From Hedera helix (Eukaryota > Streptophyta > Magnoliopsida > Apiales > Araliaceae): 64,000 bases of DNA. Location of the stretch: contig OX359281.1 of assembly GCA_947179155.2 (NCBI GenBank), forward strand, positions 43,001,467 to 43,065,466. Reading direction: 5' to 3'. Every line of letters starts with the position of its first letter. Within the stretch, counting starts at the first letter, position 1. The notes beneath the pieces are model-generated. The model was given only the letters and a program-made list of their open reading frames with translations, was not told the DNA's origin and ran no database searches. Below are positions 38,241 to 49,920 of the stretch, piece by piece. Position numbers and translations under genes: made by a program.

Positions 38241-39286
38241 TAGAGACAGTTGCGTTTAATGATTATTGAGCTAGGGTAAGCCGGTATGGTGGCATGACTT
38301 TTTTATCATGGATGTGAAGGAAAGGCTTATGGATATCTTAAAACAAGTGATGATATGTTAAACATTAACGAAAAGAGGTACGTACTGTTTTGTCACAACC
38401 AGGGTGCTATTCACCTTGGTAAGAATTCATCATTTCATTCCAAATCAAAACATATTGATGTGAGATATCATTGGATTAGAGATGTTCTTGATACAAAGTT
38501 GCTAGAACTTCAGAAGATTCATACAGACGATAATGGTTCCGATATGATGACAAAGATATTGGCAAGGGGAAAACTTGAGTATTGCAGATTGAGCGACGGG
38601 ATGACGAACTCACATAGTCATGAGGGGAAGATTTGTTGGGTTATTCTCTCCTATGTGGGTAAGCCCAATTAGTAGCCCATATGGTCTATTGACCCATATG
38701 GATGATATAACATAGGTTTCAGAAAAAACAAAAGTAACGAGTAACAAAAATTGATTCCCGCAGTAAATAGTGTAATATTTTACAACTCACTGATCGGAAG
38801 GTCATTCGTGGTCTGATTGGACTGATTTTTAGAGGGTGAAGCCATAACTTGTTGGTCTTCAATCTGAAAGGTGGGATTGAGCATCGGAATATTCTAGCAT
38901 CCGGTTTTGCTATACATTATTAATATATTTTTTGCGAGAGTTGGTGGAATTTTTAGTTCTCTCTTGTTATTCTTCATGTTGAAGATGTATGCCAAGAATA
39001 TGTTATTTTTCATGGTTGTTGCTGGTTTATGTCTCTAGTTGTTGCTAGGGAGAACATTGTATTGCCTGTTATTATTGATAGTGGAAGATTTGATGGACTA
39101 TAGTCCCGTGATTTTTACTCCTCACATCGAGGGGGTTTTCCACGTAAAAATTTATTTGTGTTCTTGTGTGTTTGTTCTTAATTTTTAACTGCTTAGATTA
39201 TTTTTCTTATTGGGTTTACACAAGAGGGGAGAATTATATTATTCCGCTGTGCTGTTAGTGCTGTTTGGTTTGTTTTTCTCCCAACA
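38241..39286 (+). mobile_element. 5'-truncated Ty1/copia element with 3' LTR
   Basis: At 38355-38620 the plus strand encodes the end of a copia RNase H domain (HNQGAIHLGKNSSFHSKSKH, then IDVRYHWIRDVLDTKLLELQ and HTDDNGSDMMTK). A polypurine tract GAGGGGAAGATT (38622-38633) follows, and then an LTR of 653 bp from TGTTGGGTTATTC (38634) to TTTCTCCCAACA (39286). Nearly all of gag and pol and the 5' LTR are missing, so the element is dead. Its right edge lies 94 bases from a desulfhydrase exon, and the following exons of that gene are absent beyond it. Confidence 0.8.
38634..39286 (+). repeat. 3' LTR of the truncated copia element
   Basis: TG...CA bounded with TGTTGGG at the left and CCCAACA at the right, an inverted terminal pair, directly after the polypurine tract. 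The partner LTR is absent. Confidence 0.75.
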
Positions 39287-39379
39287 AGATTAGGGTTTAC
39301 AATATCTGAAATTGATAAATATTAAAATAAAATCACCCTACTAGATTGCAGAATTTATATATATGGATACGAAAGAAAC

Positions 39380-40123
39380 CTGCCACAGGCTAAAACAATG
39401 TCATCAAATACTACACTGCTAGTACCACTCTGAAGCTGCATCTCAATCTCCCCAATTGCTTCAATATAGCCCCCGAACAAAACAGAATCTGTTGGAAATA
39501 TGATGTGATATATACAACGTTACACAACGCACATCCCATTAAGTTAGCTCCCTAGTATAAAATGGAGCCTTGGTTGAAAATTTGGGACACAAACCCAATC
39601 AAGAGATCTTCGTATGTGAGAAAAGATATTCCATATATTTTAGTCCTGTGTGCTATTGGTTCACAGTTCACTTTTAGAGCTTTAACTTCCAAGTGTTTGA
39701 TAGGTGCAAACCTAAACTTCACTGTTATTCCTGTAGGTGGTTTGGTCGTTTGATCCTAGCAACCGAAATTGGGCAGAATAAAATCTTTAGCAACGAGCTA
39801 TTTTTACTTGAAGGATTCTACACTTGGTTGTAGTTTGGGTATTTATTAGTAACTTGCATTTTACTGTACATTAATTTATATGCAGATATAATAAGCCAAC
39901 AGAAAGAGAAAAAATATATATTTAAACTAGCGTGGCAGCAGATTCATACAGACTATAAAAAACCCCACAAACATAGCAAATGAACTTCAAAGACATGACA
40001 TCAAAGATGACCACCTATTCTTACCACTTACCAGGTTCCAAGAGAATTTGTTCCACCGACAGGAATGACATATGGCCTTCTCCCTTCTTTTAGCAATTTT
40101 TCTTTCAATAAATCAGTAAGAGC
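39380..40123 (-). pseudogene. DCD: D-cysteine desulfhydrase gene fragment, two internal exons
   Basis: On the minus strand, 40123-40032 reads ALTDLLKEKLLKEGRRPYVI then PVGGTNSLGTW and ends in a GTAAGT donor. After an intron, 39472-39380 reads GYIEAIGEIEMQLQSGTSSV then VFDDIVLACGS and ends in a GTTTCT donor. Both match D-cysteine desulfhydrase of the PLP-dependent ACC-deaminase family (PYVIPVGGSNSLGTWGYIEA and FDDIVVACGSGGT in relatives), an enzyme turning D-cysteine into pyruvate, H2S and ammonia. The acceptor before the second exon reads GG instead of AG. No later exon follows before the copia LTR. The first two exons lie 13.7 kb away at 53791-54053 and the intervening exons are missing. Confidence 0.8.
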
Positions 40124-43100
40124 CTGAGATCAAATATACAAGAAAAATAAGCTAAAGTTAAAGGAAACCTGTCACTGCTGTAATACAAGAAAACGTATGT
40201 TGGTAAATAGAAACAGCTTGAAACTAGGAATCCAGAGCATGGGTCATTCAATATATTCTAAGTACTAGAACAGGCAAATGGCGAACCTGGGCAGATATGG
40301 ACGTGCTGAAGGTTGGGTAGATATGGGTTGAAGGTAAATTTAAAGTAAATAACTGGCTTAAATGGACATGGGCCAGCCCATATGCCCAGTTTCAACCTTG
40401 TACTTCAATTAACTGACTTAATTCTTACCTTTTTATTTTACAGAATAAAAAATACGAAACTCGAATTGAGATATTAAGAATGATATTAAAATCAACCAAC
40501 TTAAATTGGAAAAGTACCAAACAAAATCAGCTCAGACTTCAATTTTCATACACAAGCTAGTTATAATCTACAACATGAATCTCTCCTATTTGATGGCTGT
40601 CATTGAAGTAAAAGAGAGAGAGAGAGTGAAGAGAGGAATGAGGGAGATTATTATCGTCTCTACGATAAATTTTGGGCTAGAAAGAGACAAAACCAATGGT
40701 TTTAATTGGGTGATTAGCTAGCCGCATTAATAGTTAACTTAAAAACATATATGACGTGGATGGAATTGTACAGCCCAGTTATTAAAGATGTTTGGATTAA
40801 GTGACTTTTTGGTCCCAATTTTCATTATGGTCATCGAATTTTTTTTGGTCATTCACTAAGCATGATTATACTCGAAAATATTTACAAAATGGTCATTCCG
40901 TCCAAAAAACTGACGGAATCCGTTAGTGCGGGAGAATTTTTTTTTGGTTACATTTTCTTATCCAAGTACCAAAAATATTACAAATTAGTAATTTTATAAT
41001 AACATTACTAATAATAATAATAATGTTAAAATTGACCAAAAAAGAGGATTATAAAAAATATAACTAAATATACACCTTCCTCCGCTAGATATTCCATTAT
41101 ATGAATTCCATTAAAAACCCTCAGGACTAGCTCAGCGTGTTTTGTGTAGCACCATGCTTCAACCAATCCTTCTCCTAGAAAGTCCCGTTATTTCTTTTTC
41201 CCAACACATGGACCAAATCACTCCTCATTTGCTTGAGAACAACATCATCAAACTAAAAAAAATTACAATTTTTTTTATTATATTACATTATCCAATCTTA
41301 GTGACAATCGTAAATTCGCCAAAAATTTTCATAATACATAATTCATTTCGATAAGTCAACTGAAATTCTTATAAAGGATTCCTAGTGACATGTTTTTCGT
41401 CAGTTATCACTTATTTGTCATGTTTAATTGTCTTTTTCTTTTATTTTATTGAGATGTTCTAGGAATAACTTATCATCCTTAAAATAAGTTCAGTTTATAG
41501 AGGTATACACGAATAAAATTTATACCATCACCATTTGAAAATGAAAATTTACTTTATATATTTCTGAACATCAATATTTGTTCTATGTACATATTTTTCT
41601 CAATAATTTTATTAGAATAAAATCCAAGATTATAAAATGTTCAATATTTTGATAAACTGTTAATAAGAAAAAATTTAAACTCTCAATTCCATACAGTGAG
41701 TCAGATGTGAGCTTTTTATTCCTCTTTTATGTAAAACTTGTATATTTTATTTTTTTTATATAAAATTAATTGATCATTGTAAATTTATTAGGCATTAGGA
41801 GTTTATTGTAATTCTAAGTGAAAATTATTCTTAGTTATGAAAGTTTATATACTTGTAATTTGTTTATGATTTTTAAAAAAAAATAAAATTATGAAATTAT
41901 TTAGTTCTACTACTATTAGTGTTAATGGTTATTATTATATAATATAAAATTATTCGAATCATAACAGTAACAAATATCTAATCTATATTTAAAAAAACCT
42001 GAAACATGATATATCACATGTTAGAGCTTGATTTTATAAAACTAATAAATATTTTCAGATTAATTTTTGTGTGAGATAAAAAAAATTTATTCCAAACTAA
42101 TCAAAAGAATCATAAAAAAAACTACCACCTACATTACAAAAGATTTTATAAAACTACCAAATATTTTAAAATACTATAAAATAAATATTCTTGGCAAGTT
42201 AAAAAGTAAAATTTGAATACCATGTAAATTTGAATCTTAATATAAATGAGATATATATATTATGAAGAACCAAAACAGGGCATATCTCGAATTTTAAGAA
42301 CAAGAATGCATGACGCCCATTGCTCTCGACTGAATTGAGGGATGAAAGCATGGATACTAAATCTTAGGAACAGATGCGTTGATGGCTGACTCTCATCATA
42401 ATCCAGATTCATAAACGAGCTAACGTGCGTAAGGTATAATTTGAAAAGTCTCGGCGGAATTTGGCAATGGGCGTGGAATTGGAGTATCTTGGAGTGAGTT
42501 GGAAATGAGAGTGAGGCCGTGGAGATAGTCCACGATTGTGGGGCTTTCTTTGTCGAGTGTTTTGGGGCTTTCTTCGTCGAGTGTTTTGGGGCTATCTTGG
42601 TCTTTCATCGTTTCATCTATTTGGAGTTGTTGATCGTCCGAAAGGGGAAAATGTGTTAATAGACCTAAAAGAATTTTTAGATAAGTTTAGACTGCAAAAA
42701 GGAGAAGTTTAGAGAGAATAAGTAAATTATGTCTGAAAAACCTTGGCACTTAAAAGAATTTTTAGATAAGTTTAGACCGCAAAAATTATGTCTGAAAAAC
42801 CTTCTTCAAGGTTTTTCAGACATAATTTACTTCTTCCCTCTAAACTTCTCCTTTTTGCAGTCTAAACTTATCTAAAAATTCTCCTTGCTCTCTGAACACA
42901 TTTTTCCTTTTCGAACGATCGACAACTCTAGGGGATGAAACAACGATACAGCGAGAATCAAAACGCCAAGAAAACCCCAAAACCCTCGACGAAGAAAGCC
43001 CCAGAACCGTCGACTATCTCCACGACCTCACTCCCATTTCTAAATCCCTCCGAAATACCCCAATTTCATGCCCATTGCCAAATCACTCCCATATACCAGG

Positions 43101-43200
43101 CAAAAGACTTTTCAAATTATACCTTATGCACGTTAGCTTGTTTCTGAATCAGGATTATGATGATGGTCAGCCATCAACGCATCTGTTCCCAAGAATTAGC

Positions 43201-44892
43201 CAAGGTTCAAAAAAGCTAAAAGCGGTACGAGGCGTTTTTGTTCGGGCGCGGCGAGGCGTAAGCCTCGAGGCGGAATGAGGCGTAAGCCTCTATTTTAAAA
43301 GCTAAAAGCGCGCAAAAAATTATAAAAAAATGCTAGCTGAATAGCATTACATATTATACATTTATACAATTATACATAGTTATTTTCTAATGATTTACCA
43401 TATTCATAATGCAGGTTGTAGCATATTAAATCACAAGTGTCAAGAAGAAGTGGACAAGATCAGCAGCAGAAGTAGTCAAAAAATCACACCTAATATTATA
43501 CTTTTGATATGCTCAACTAGTATGTAATGTATTAGCTTTAGCAGTAGTAGTAGTCAAGGTTGTATGCAATTGTAGGTTGTGCACATGCTTAGCTTTACAT
43601 GTATTCTTTTTCTAAGCTTGTATGTTAATCTCATTTATCAAGGGATTTACAAAAGTATATTATATAATTCCCATTTTTTTAAGGGGATTTTGTTTGTCAA
43701 TCTATTGTAATAATGGAAAGAGATGAAACATTGATAGAGAGCCTTTAATCTTTTCAATATATATCAGAAAGGATGCCTACGGTTCATGTACCATCACAAC
43801 AAATTCACTACCATGACAGCAAATTCATGTACCATGCCTACGGTTCATGTACCATGGTTCACTGCCATATAAGAGGATTTAATAGGCACAACAACTACAA
43901 TCAAAAAAATTAGAGCAAACCCAAACAAGCTTTCAATATTATAATTCAATATGTGATACACTGTATATAATTTACAACCAACGTATAGATAACTTCATAA
44001 TATGCACTCTATATTATGAATCTAGTATGATGCTACTAACAAGTTAATTTACAACCAACGTATAGATAACTTCATAATATGCACTCTATATTATGAATCT
44101 AGTATGATGATAATAATAAGTTAATGCTTTATATTTAATTCTTATTTGTAATTAGTGAATATTTAAGTCAAGTGGCCACTGTGCTAGGAAGTTGGTGGTT
44201 TATGCAAACGCTCATTCATTAACTACCATACACTTTCTATATCCAACAATTAAAATGATATTCAAGCTGAATTTTCTACTTATAAAATGAATATATTATG
44301 AGATACCCATGTCACAGCATGCTTCTCAAATTACAAATATCTCCATTCACAAAGACAATGCAATTCGGTCACTTCTCATTCACTGCTAATCGCAGCCCCT
44401 TGCTCCTAGCTTGTCCTCATTTAAGAGTCATAACTAAACTCAGAGCTTGATTAAAAAAAAAAAAAAAAAAAAGTTTAAGGCTGAAGCCCATAAAATGGGG
44501 CTGAGGAAATTCATCAACAGGGCTGCCGAATTGATTGGAAAAGATAGGAAGAAGAAGAAGTTGCAGAAAAGAAAAAGAAGAAGTCGCAGAAAACCTGGCC
44601 GTAAAAAGTAGCAGAAAAGAAGAAGAAGAAGAAGAAGATAAGAACAAGCAGAGGATCGAGAAGAAGAAGAGAGAGAAGAAGCAGAGCATACATTCTTAGG
44701 GTTTTTTTACTGCCATCTGAGGCTTGCGCCTTGCTATGCCTTGAGGCGCATCGCCCTGAGGCGTACGCCTCAGCCAAATGAGGCGTGAGTTTCCTTTTCC
44801 CCGATTGATGCGTGCACCTCGCTACAGAAACCTGCCGCCTCGTTTCAAGGCGCGCCTTGAGGCGTGCGCCTCAAACGCTTTTTCGAACCATC
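43201..44892. mobile_element. Non-autonomous hAT element in the right arm of the palindrome, 1692 bp
   Basis: Perfect 8-bp duplications GAATTAGC occur at 43193-43200 and 44893-44900. The element starts CAAGGTTCAAAAAAGC and ends GCTTTTTCGAACCATC, an imperfect inverted pair. GC-rich subterminal zones full of GAGGCGTAAGCCTC / GCGCCTTGAGGCG motifs lie at 43225-43300 and 44710-44880. Removing it restores continuity with the left arm (GAATTAGC then ATACATGCACTCATCCCTC). No transposase is present. Internal features are a 75-bp direct repeat (43972-44046 and 44047-44122), a poly(A) run at 44452-44472 and a GAA-rich purine tract at 44540-44690. Confidence 0.82.
43972..44122 (+). repeat. Two tandem 75-bp units inside the hAT element
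   Basis: AATTTACAACCAACGTATAG, ATAACTTCATAATATGCACT and CTATATTATGAATCTAGTAT occur twice in direct succession. Confidence 0.85.
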
Positions 44893-45077
44893 GAATTAGC
44901 ATACATGCACTCATCCCTCAATTCAGTCGAAAGCAATTGGCGTCATGTATCCCTGCTCTTAAAATTCGAGAGGTAAGACCTGTGTCGGTTCTTCATAATA
45001 GATATCTCCTTTATATTAATATTCAAATTTACATTGTATTCAAATTTTACTTTTTAACTTGCCGAGAATATTTTATA

Positions 45078-46215
45078 GTATTTTGAAAATATTTTAAAAT
45101 ATTTGGTAATTTTATAAAATCTTGTTCTAATGTAGGTGGGTTTTTTTTATGATTCTTTTGATTAGTTTGAATAAAAAAATTTGATCTCACACAACAATAA
45201 AAAATTAATCTGAAAATATTTAATAGTTTTATAAAATCAAGCTCTAACATGTGATATATTCATATTTCAGGTTTTTTTAAATATAGATTATATATTTGCT
45301 ACTGTTATGATTCGAATAATTTCATATTATATAATAATAATCATTTACACTAATAGTAGTAGACCTAAATAATTTCATAATTTTATTTACAAAAAATCAC
45401 AAACAAATTACAAGTACATAAACTTTCATAACTAAGAATAATTTTATCAATTAGAATTACAAAAAACTCCTAATGTCCAATAAATTTACAATGATCAATT
45501 AATTTTATATAAAAATAAATAAAATATACAAATTTTACATAAAAGAGGAATGGAAAGCTCACATCTGACTTACTGTATGAAATTGAGGGTTTAAATTTTT
45601 TCTTATTAACAGTTTATCAAAATATTGAACGTTTTCTTATTAAAGTATTTTGAAAATATTTTAAAATATTTGGTAATTTTATAAAATCTTGTTCTAATGT
45701 AGGTGGGTTTTTTTTATGATTCTTTTGATTAGTTTGAATAAAAAAATTTGATCTCACACAACAATAAAAAATTAATCTGAAAATATTTAATAGTTTTATA
45801 AAATCAAGCTCTAACATGTGATATATTCATATTTCAGGTTTTTTTAAATATAGATTATATATTTGCTACTGTTATGATTCGAATAATTTCATATTATATA
45901 ATAATAATCATTTACACTAATAGTAGTAGACCTAAATAATTTCATAATTTTATTTACAAAAAATCACAAACAAATTACAAGTACATAAACTTTCATAACT
46001 AAGAATAATTTTATCAATTAGAATTACAAAAAACTCCTAATGTCCAATAAATTTACAATGATCAATTAATTTTATATAAAAATAAATAAAATATACAAAT
46101 TTTACATAAAAGAGGAATGGAAAGCTCACATCTGACTTACTGTATGAAATTGAGGGTTTAAATTTTTTCTTATTAACAGTTTATCAAAATATTGAACGTT
46201 TTATAATCTTGGATT
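45078..46215 (+). repeat. 569-bp tandem duplication in the right arm of the palindrome
   Basis: 45078-45646 and 45647-46215 are almost identical (GTATTTTGAAAATATTTTAA through TTGAACGTTTT). The left arm has this sequence once, so the duplication arose after the palindrome formed. Confidence 0.9.
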
Positions 46216-46796
46216 TTATTCTAAAAAAATTATTGAGAAAAATATGTACATAGAACAAATATTGATATTCAGAAATATATTAAAGTAAATTATCATTTTC
46301 AAATGGTGATAATATAAGTTTTATTCGTGTACCTCATAAACTGAACTTATTTTAAGGATGATAAGTTATTCCTAGAACATCTCAATAAAATAAAAGAAAA
46401 AGACAATTAAACATGACAACTGACGAAAAACATGTCACTAGGAATCCTTTATAAGAATTTCAGTTGACTTATCGAAATGAATTATGCATTACGAAATTTT
46501 TTGGCAAATTTATAATTGTAACTGAGATTGGATAAAATAATATACTCAAAAAATTTATAATTTTTTTCAGTTTGATGATGTCCTTCTCAAGCAAATGCGG
46601 AGTGATTGGGTCCGTGTGTTGGGAAAAGGAAATAACGAGACTTTCTGGGAGAAGAAATGGTTAAAGCACAGTGTTGCACAAAACACACTGAGCTAGCCCT
46701 GAGGGTTTTTAATAGAATTCACATAATGGAATATCTGGCAGAGGAAGGTGTGTATTTAGTTATATTTTTTATAACCCTTTTTTTTGATCAATTGTA

Positions 46797-46875
46797 ACAT
46801 TACTATTACTAGTACTAGTACTATTACTAGTACTATTACTATTACTATTACTATTTATTACTATTACTATTACTA
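46797..46875. repeat. TACTAT/TACTAG microsatellite
   Basis: Tandem ATTACT / AGTACT hexamers and trimers. The left arm of the palindrome has only a short TAATAATAATAA at the matching place, so it expanded on one arm. Confidence 0.85.
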
Positions 46876-47892
46876 GCAAAGTAATTATTATTATTATAAA
46901 ATTACTAATTTGTAATATTTTTGGCACTTGGATAATGAAAATATAACAACAAAATTCGCCCGCACTGACTAATTCCGTTCGTTGTTTTGACAAAATGACC
47001 ATTTTGTAAATATTTTTGAGTATAATCATGCGTTGTAACAAAAAAAAATCGATAACCATAATCAAAATGGGGACCAAAAAGTCACTTAATCCTAACATCT
47101 TTAATAACTAGGCTGTCCAATTCCGTCCATCTCATATATGGTTTTAACTTGACTGTTAATTCGGCCAGCTAATCACCCAATTAAAACATTGGTTATGTCT
47201 CTTTCTAGTCCAAAATTTGACAATAATAAACTCTTTCATTCCTCTCTTCACTCTCTCTCTTTTGCTTCAATGGCAGCCATCAAAGAAGAGAGATTCACGT
47301 TGTTGATTATAACTAGCTTTGTGTATGAAAATTGAAGTATGAGCTGATGTTGTTTGGTACTTTCCCAATATAAGTTGGTTGATTTTAATAGTATTCTCAA
47401 AATTTTGCTTTTTTGAAGTATTATCCGAATTCGAGTTTCGTATTTTTTATTCTGTAAAATAAAAAGGTAAGAATTAAGTAAGTTCATTGAAGTACAGGGT
47501 TGAAACTGGACATATGGATTGGTCCATGTCCATTTAAGCCCGTCGCCATCTTCCACCAGTCCCATATATATTTTTTGTTAGACACGTACTTTTCCCTTTT
47601 CCAAGTCCTCATCAGCATTATTACTTCCATTCGTATCATATACCTTCACAGTTACTCAAAAGTCATAAGTAAGGTTAGCCATGTCATTGAAGAATCTTAA
47701 ATAATAATTCTAAGAGAACTTTAATGATCAACAAAAAAATTTATCCACAACTACAAACACACGAGATAAGGGAAATAAAAGGTTGTGCAGGCACAATTTT
47801 AAGCATATAATGGCAAGGATGACAATGCCAACAAATGAGGAAACACTAGTAAGACAGGAAAAGAGCAAGGCACCAAAACTTTCATTACTTAC

Positions 47893-48861
47893 AGGCACAT
47901 GTGATCAATTGAAATTCATTCTGGCAAAGTGGACATAGATTTGTTATTGTAGCCCAGTTATCGATGCATGTAAAACAAAACTTGAAATTCAGAAGATGAG
48001 TTGAGGACACCAACTCAAAATTATTTCTGAGCTAAACAAATAAACTGGAATTAACATTTCTGAAATTCTTAGATGCATTGAGAGCAGAAATATATAAATT
48101 TTTATTTCACATTACACATAGTACATAGACTCCAGACTATGTTTTGAAGGGTTCAAAAGATTTAATATGTTATGATAAAAGTCAAAAAAAAATTCTTTAT
48201 AAAAGTATATGGAAAGTGTATACACAAATATAAAAGTTCATATGGTATGTGAATAGTAAATTTTAAACATATATATATATATATATATTACTCTTAGCTT
48301 TTTTTTCTTTTATTTTTAATATAAAAGATTTAATATGTTTTAATATTTTTAAGAAAACTTCTCAGACTTAGCCAAGTGACTTAAGGGATTTGATATGTAA
48401 TTAACAGATGCATCTTCTATGGAAGAGGTTTACTCGTTACAAAAAGATAAGTTTCAACCTGTTGTAGATAAGTTGTAGAAAGCAAAGTGGATGAATTTCT
48501 ACTTAATGGACTGTGTAGGGAGGGCTGTAAGGCCACAACAAAAATAAAATTTCAAAAAGAGATGGCATTTTCAAGGTTTTTAAAGTATACAATCTACAAC
48601 AAACAGGTCTTTGAACAAGGTTTCCTAAAATATCAATACCGATACCTAGATGCTGAAAGAAATTACTAGAAAGAACTTGAGTTCTGTCTTTGAAAAAATA
48701 ACCTACACGCAATACATATGAGGAAGAAGAGGATAGCAATAACAATATAGGAAAGAAGGTATATACCAATGCTGGCAGCAATCCAGAACTCCTCTGTCAA
48801 TGGCAATATCCATGCATATGCCGCATCTTTTAGCCTCGAAATTTGAATAATCCTGTGCCAT
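47893..48861 (-). pseudogene. RING-finger protein gene fragment (two exons)
   Basis: Minus-strand exon 48861-48767 reads MAQDYSNFEAKRCGICMDIA then IDRGVLDCCQHW. Exon 47981-47893 reads FCFTCIDNWATITNLCPLCQ then NEFQLITC. Together they make a complete RING domain (CxxC...CxHxxCxxC...CxxC) of the type in the plant PHD-and-RING protein resembling Arabidopsis At4g10930, a putative E3 ligase or chromatin reader. At the junction the split Trp codon needs one more G than the AAG acceptor provides, so splicing in phase looks broken. Downstream exons are cut off by the palindrome boundary at 47542, and no PHD or C-terminal part is present. It lies on the same strand as the flanking desulfhydrase pieces. 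Confidence 0.7.
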
Positions 48862-49889
48862 ATAATTCAGAGTATCATATACAACTATGCAATAGCTATT
48901 ATAAACCAAAAGCAATCAACCAAAATTATATATTTGATTGTGGAAAAATGGTCAGCAAGTTTCCATTTTTACTTATAAACACAAGCATAATAAATGAGTG
49001 GAGGAATATAATACATATACAGCCTATTTGTTCTCTTTGCTGATAGTATTATAATAGGCTTTTGAAGTTTATTACACCCTGTAAAAAAGTTTAAAGTTGT
49101 CTTTCTTATTTAATTATTTAAATTTTCTGGCCCCATCTTACATATATTATCCTCCCATTTTCTTTATTATAATGTTTTTCCCCTGAACTATCACTTCATT
49201 TTCTAAAACAAGAAACAAATTTCATTTCAAAAGTTTAAGACAAAACATTAGTGGAGTACTTCACAAAAAATAAACAAAAGTACTTGTAATTCAGAAAAAA
49301 AGAAAAAGAAAAAAAAAACATCGACTAGCCAACTGTTACACTCCTTTCATTCCAAACAATCCAACTTTTCTTTTTAGGTGCCTCAAAATGAGAGTAACAG
49401 AATCTCATTGTATTTCAGTACATTTAATCATGTTTATGGCTTGTGTTAAGTCAAACCGTCTGTTATAATATTTGGTTTTTGAATGTGTACTTGATTCTTA
49501 GATGGAGGTAGTATTAATTCTTACCCTGTAGAAAATAATACAAAATATATCAAAAGGGAAAAAAGTGGCTGCAAAATTCCTAACAAATGAGATTTGGGGA
49601 TAACATTTTGACACTATCTTAATCCCGCAAAAAAGAGTCTCATTTGAAAAATTATAAACTTCAAGGTCATAATTTTCTTCCATATTTACCCACCCCAAAC
49701 TATAATAGTTGTTGACTTTAGCAAAGGTGGCATATGATAATGAAATTGTGATATTAAACTTGAGGAGATTGTGGGACTCTTTTTGTGAAATACAAGAAAT
49801 TGGCAAATGGAACTCTTGTTGCAGAACGGGTGCTATTCAAACTAAGAGCAATATTTAACTTTTTTGAATGTGTTATCACATTATATATA

Positions 49890-49920
49890 CTAGTTGATAA
49901 CCCGTGCAATGCACGGCCTA
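49890..49920 (-). mobile_element. Possible Helitron 3' terminus
   Basis: Read on the minus strand, a hairpin CCGTGCATTGCACGG is followed by 12 bases ending CTAG and then T. Helitron 3' ends carry a short GC hairpin about 10-12 bases before CTRR and insert between A and T. If real, the element extends rightwards in window coordinates. I could not locate its 5' TC end, and no Rep/helicase is present. The TPR-SET fragment would lie inside it. Confidence 0.45.

Larger units (their letters stand above)
40352..47542. repeat. Giant palindrome: two about 2.45-kb inverted arms
   Basis: The arms 40352-42803 and 42808-47542 are reverse complements around a 4-base centre (CTT-CTTC-AAG near 42801-42810). 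The right arm is longer only because it holds a 1.7-kb hAT insertion with its 8-bp duplication (43193-44892) and a 569-bp tandem duplication (45078-46215). Subtracting these leaves about 2.46 kb, matching the left arm. Examples of paired positions: 40380-40450 with 47440-47515, and 42420-42610 with 42935-43135. The arms carry no recognised gene. A weak frame (SPKTLDEESPK...) occurs once per arm. Pairing ends at both sides in CTTAAATGGACATGG-type sequence. I found no target duplication, so long-TIR transposon and inverted segmental duplication both remain possible. Confidence 0.9.

Noticed and set aside
39562..39753. Plus-strand frame ending VIPVGGLVV, close to the PVGG motif of desulfhydrase
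   Set aside because: Opposite strand to the desulfhydrase exons, no surrounding similarity, lies in an intron-like stretch; coincidence.
42420..43278. Frames in the palindrome arms with repeated SPKTLDEE motifs
   Set aside because: The repeat comes from a 23-bp minisatellite (CGACGAAGAAAGCCCCAAAA-like) on both arms; no family match and no splice support.
44417..44777. Frames rich in Phe/Ser runs
   Set aside because: Reverse reading of a GAA/GAAGAA purine tract inside a hAT element.
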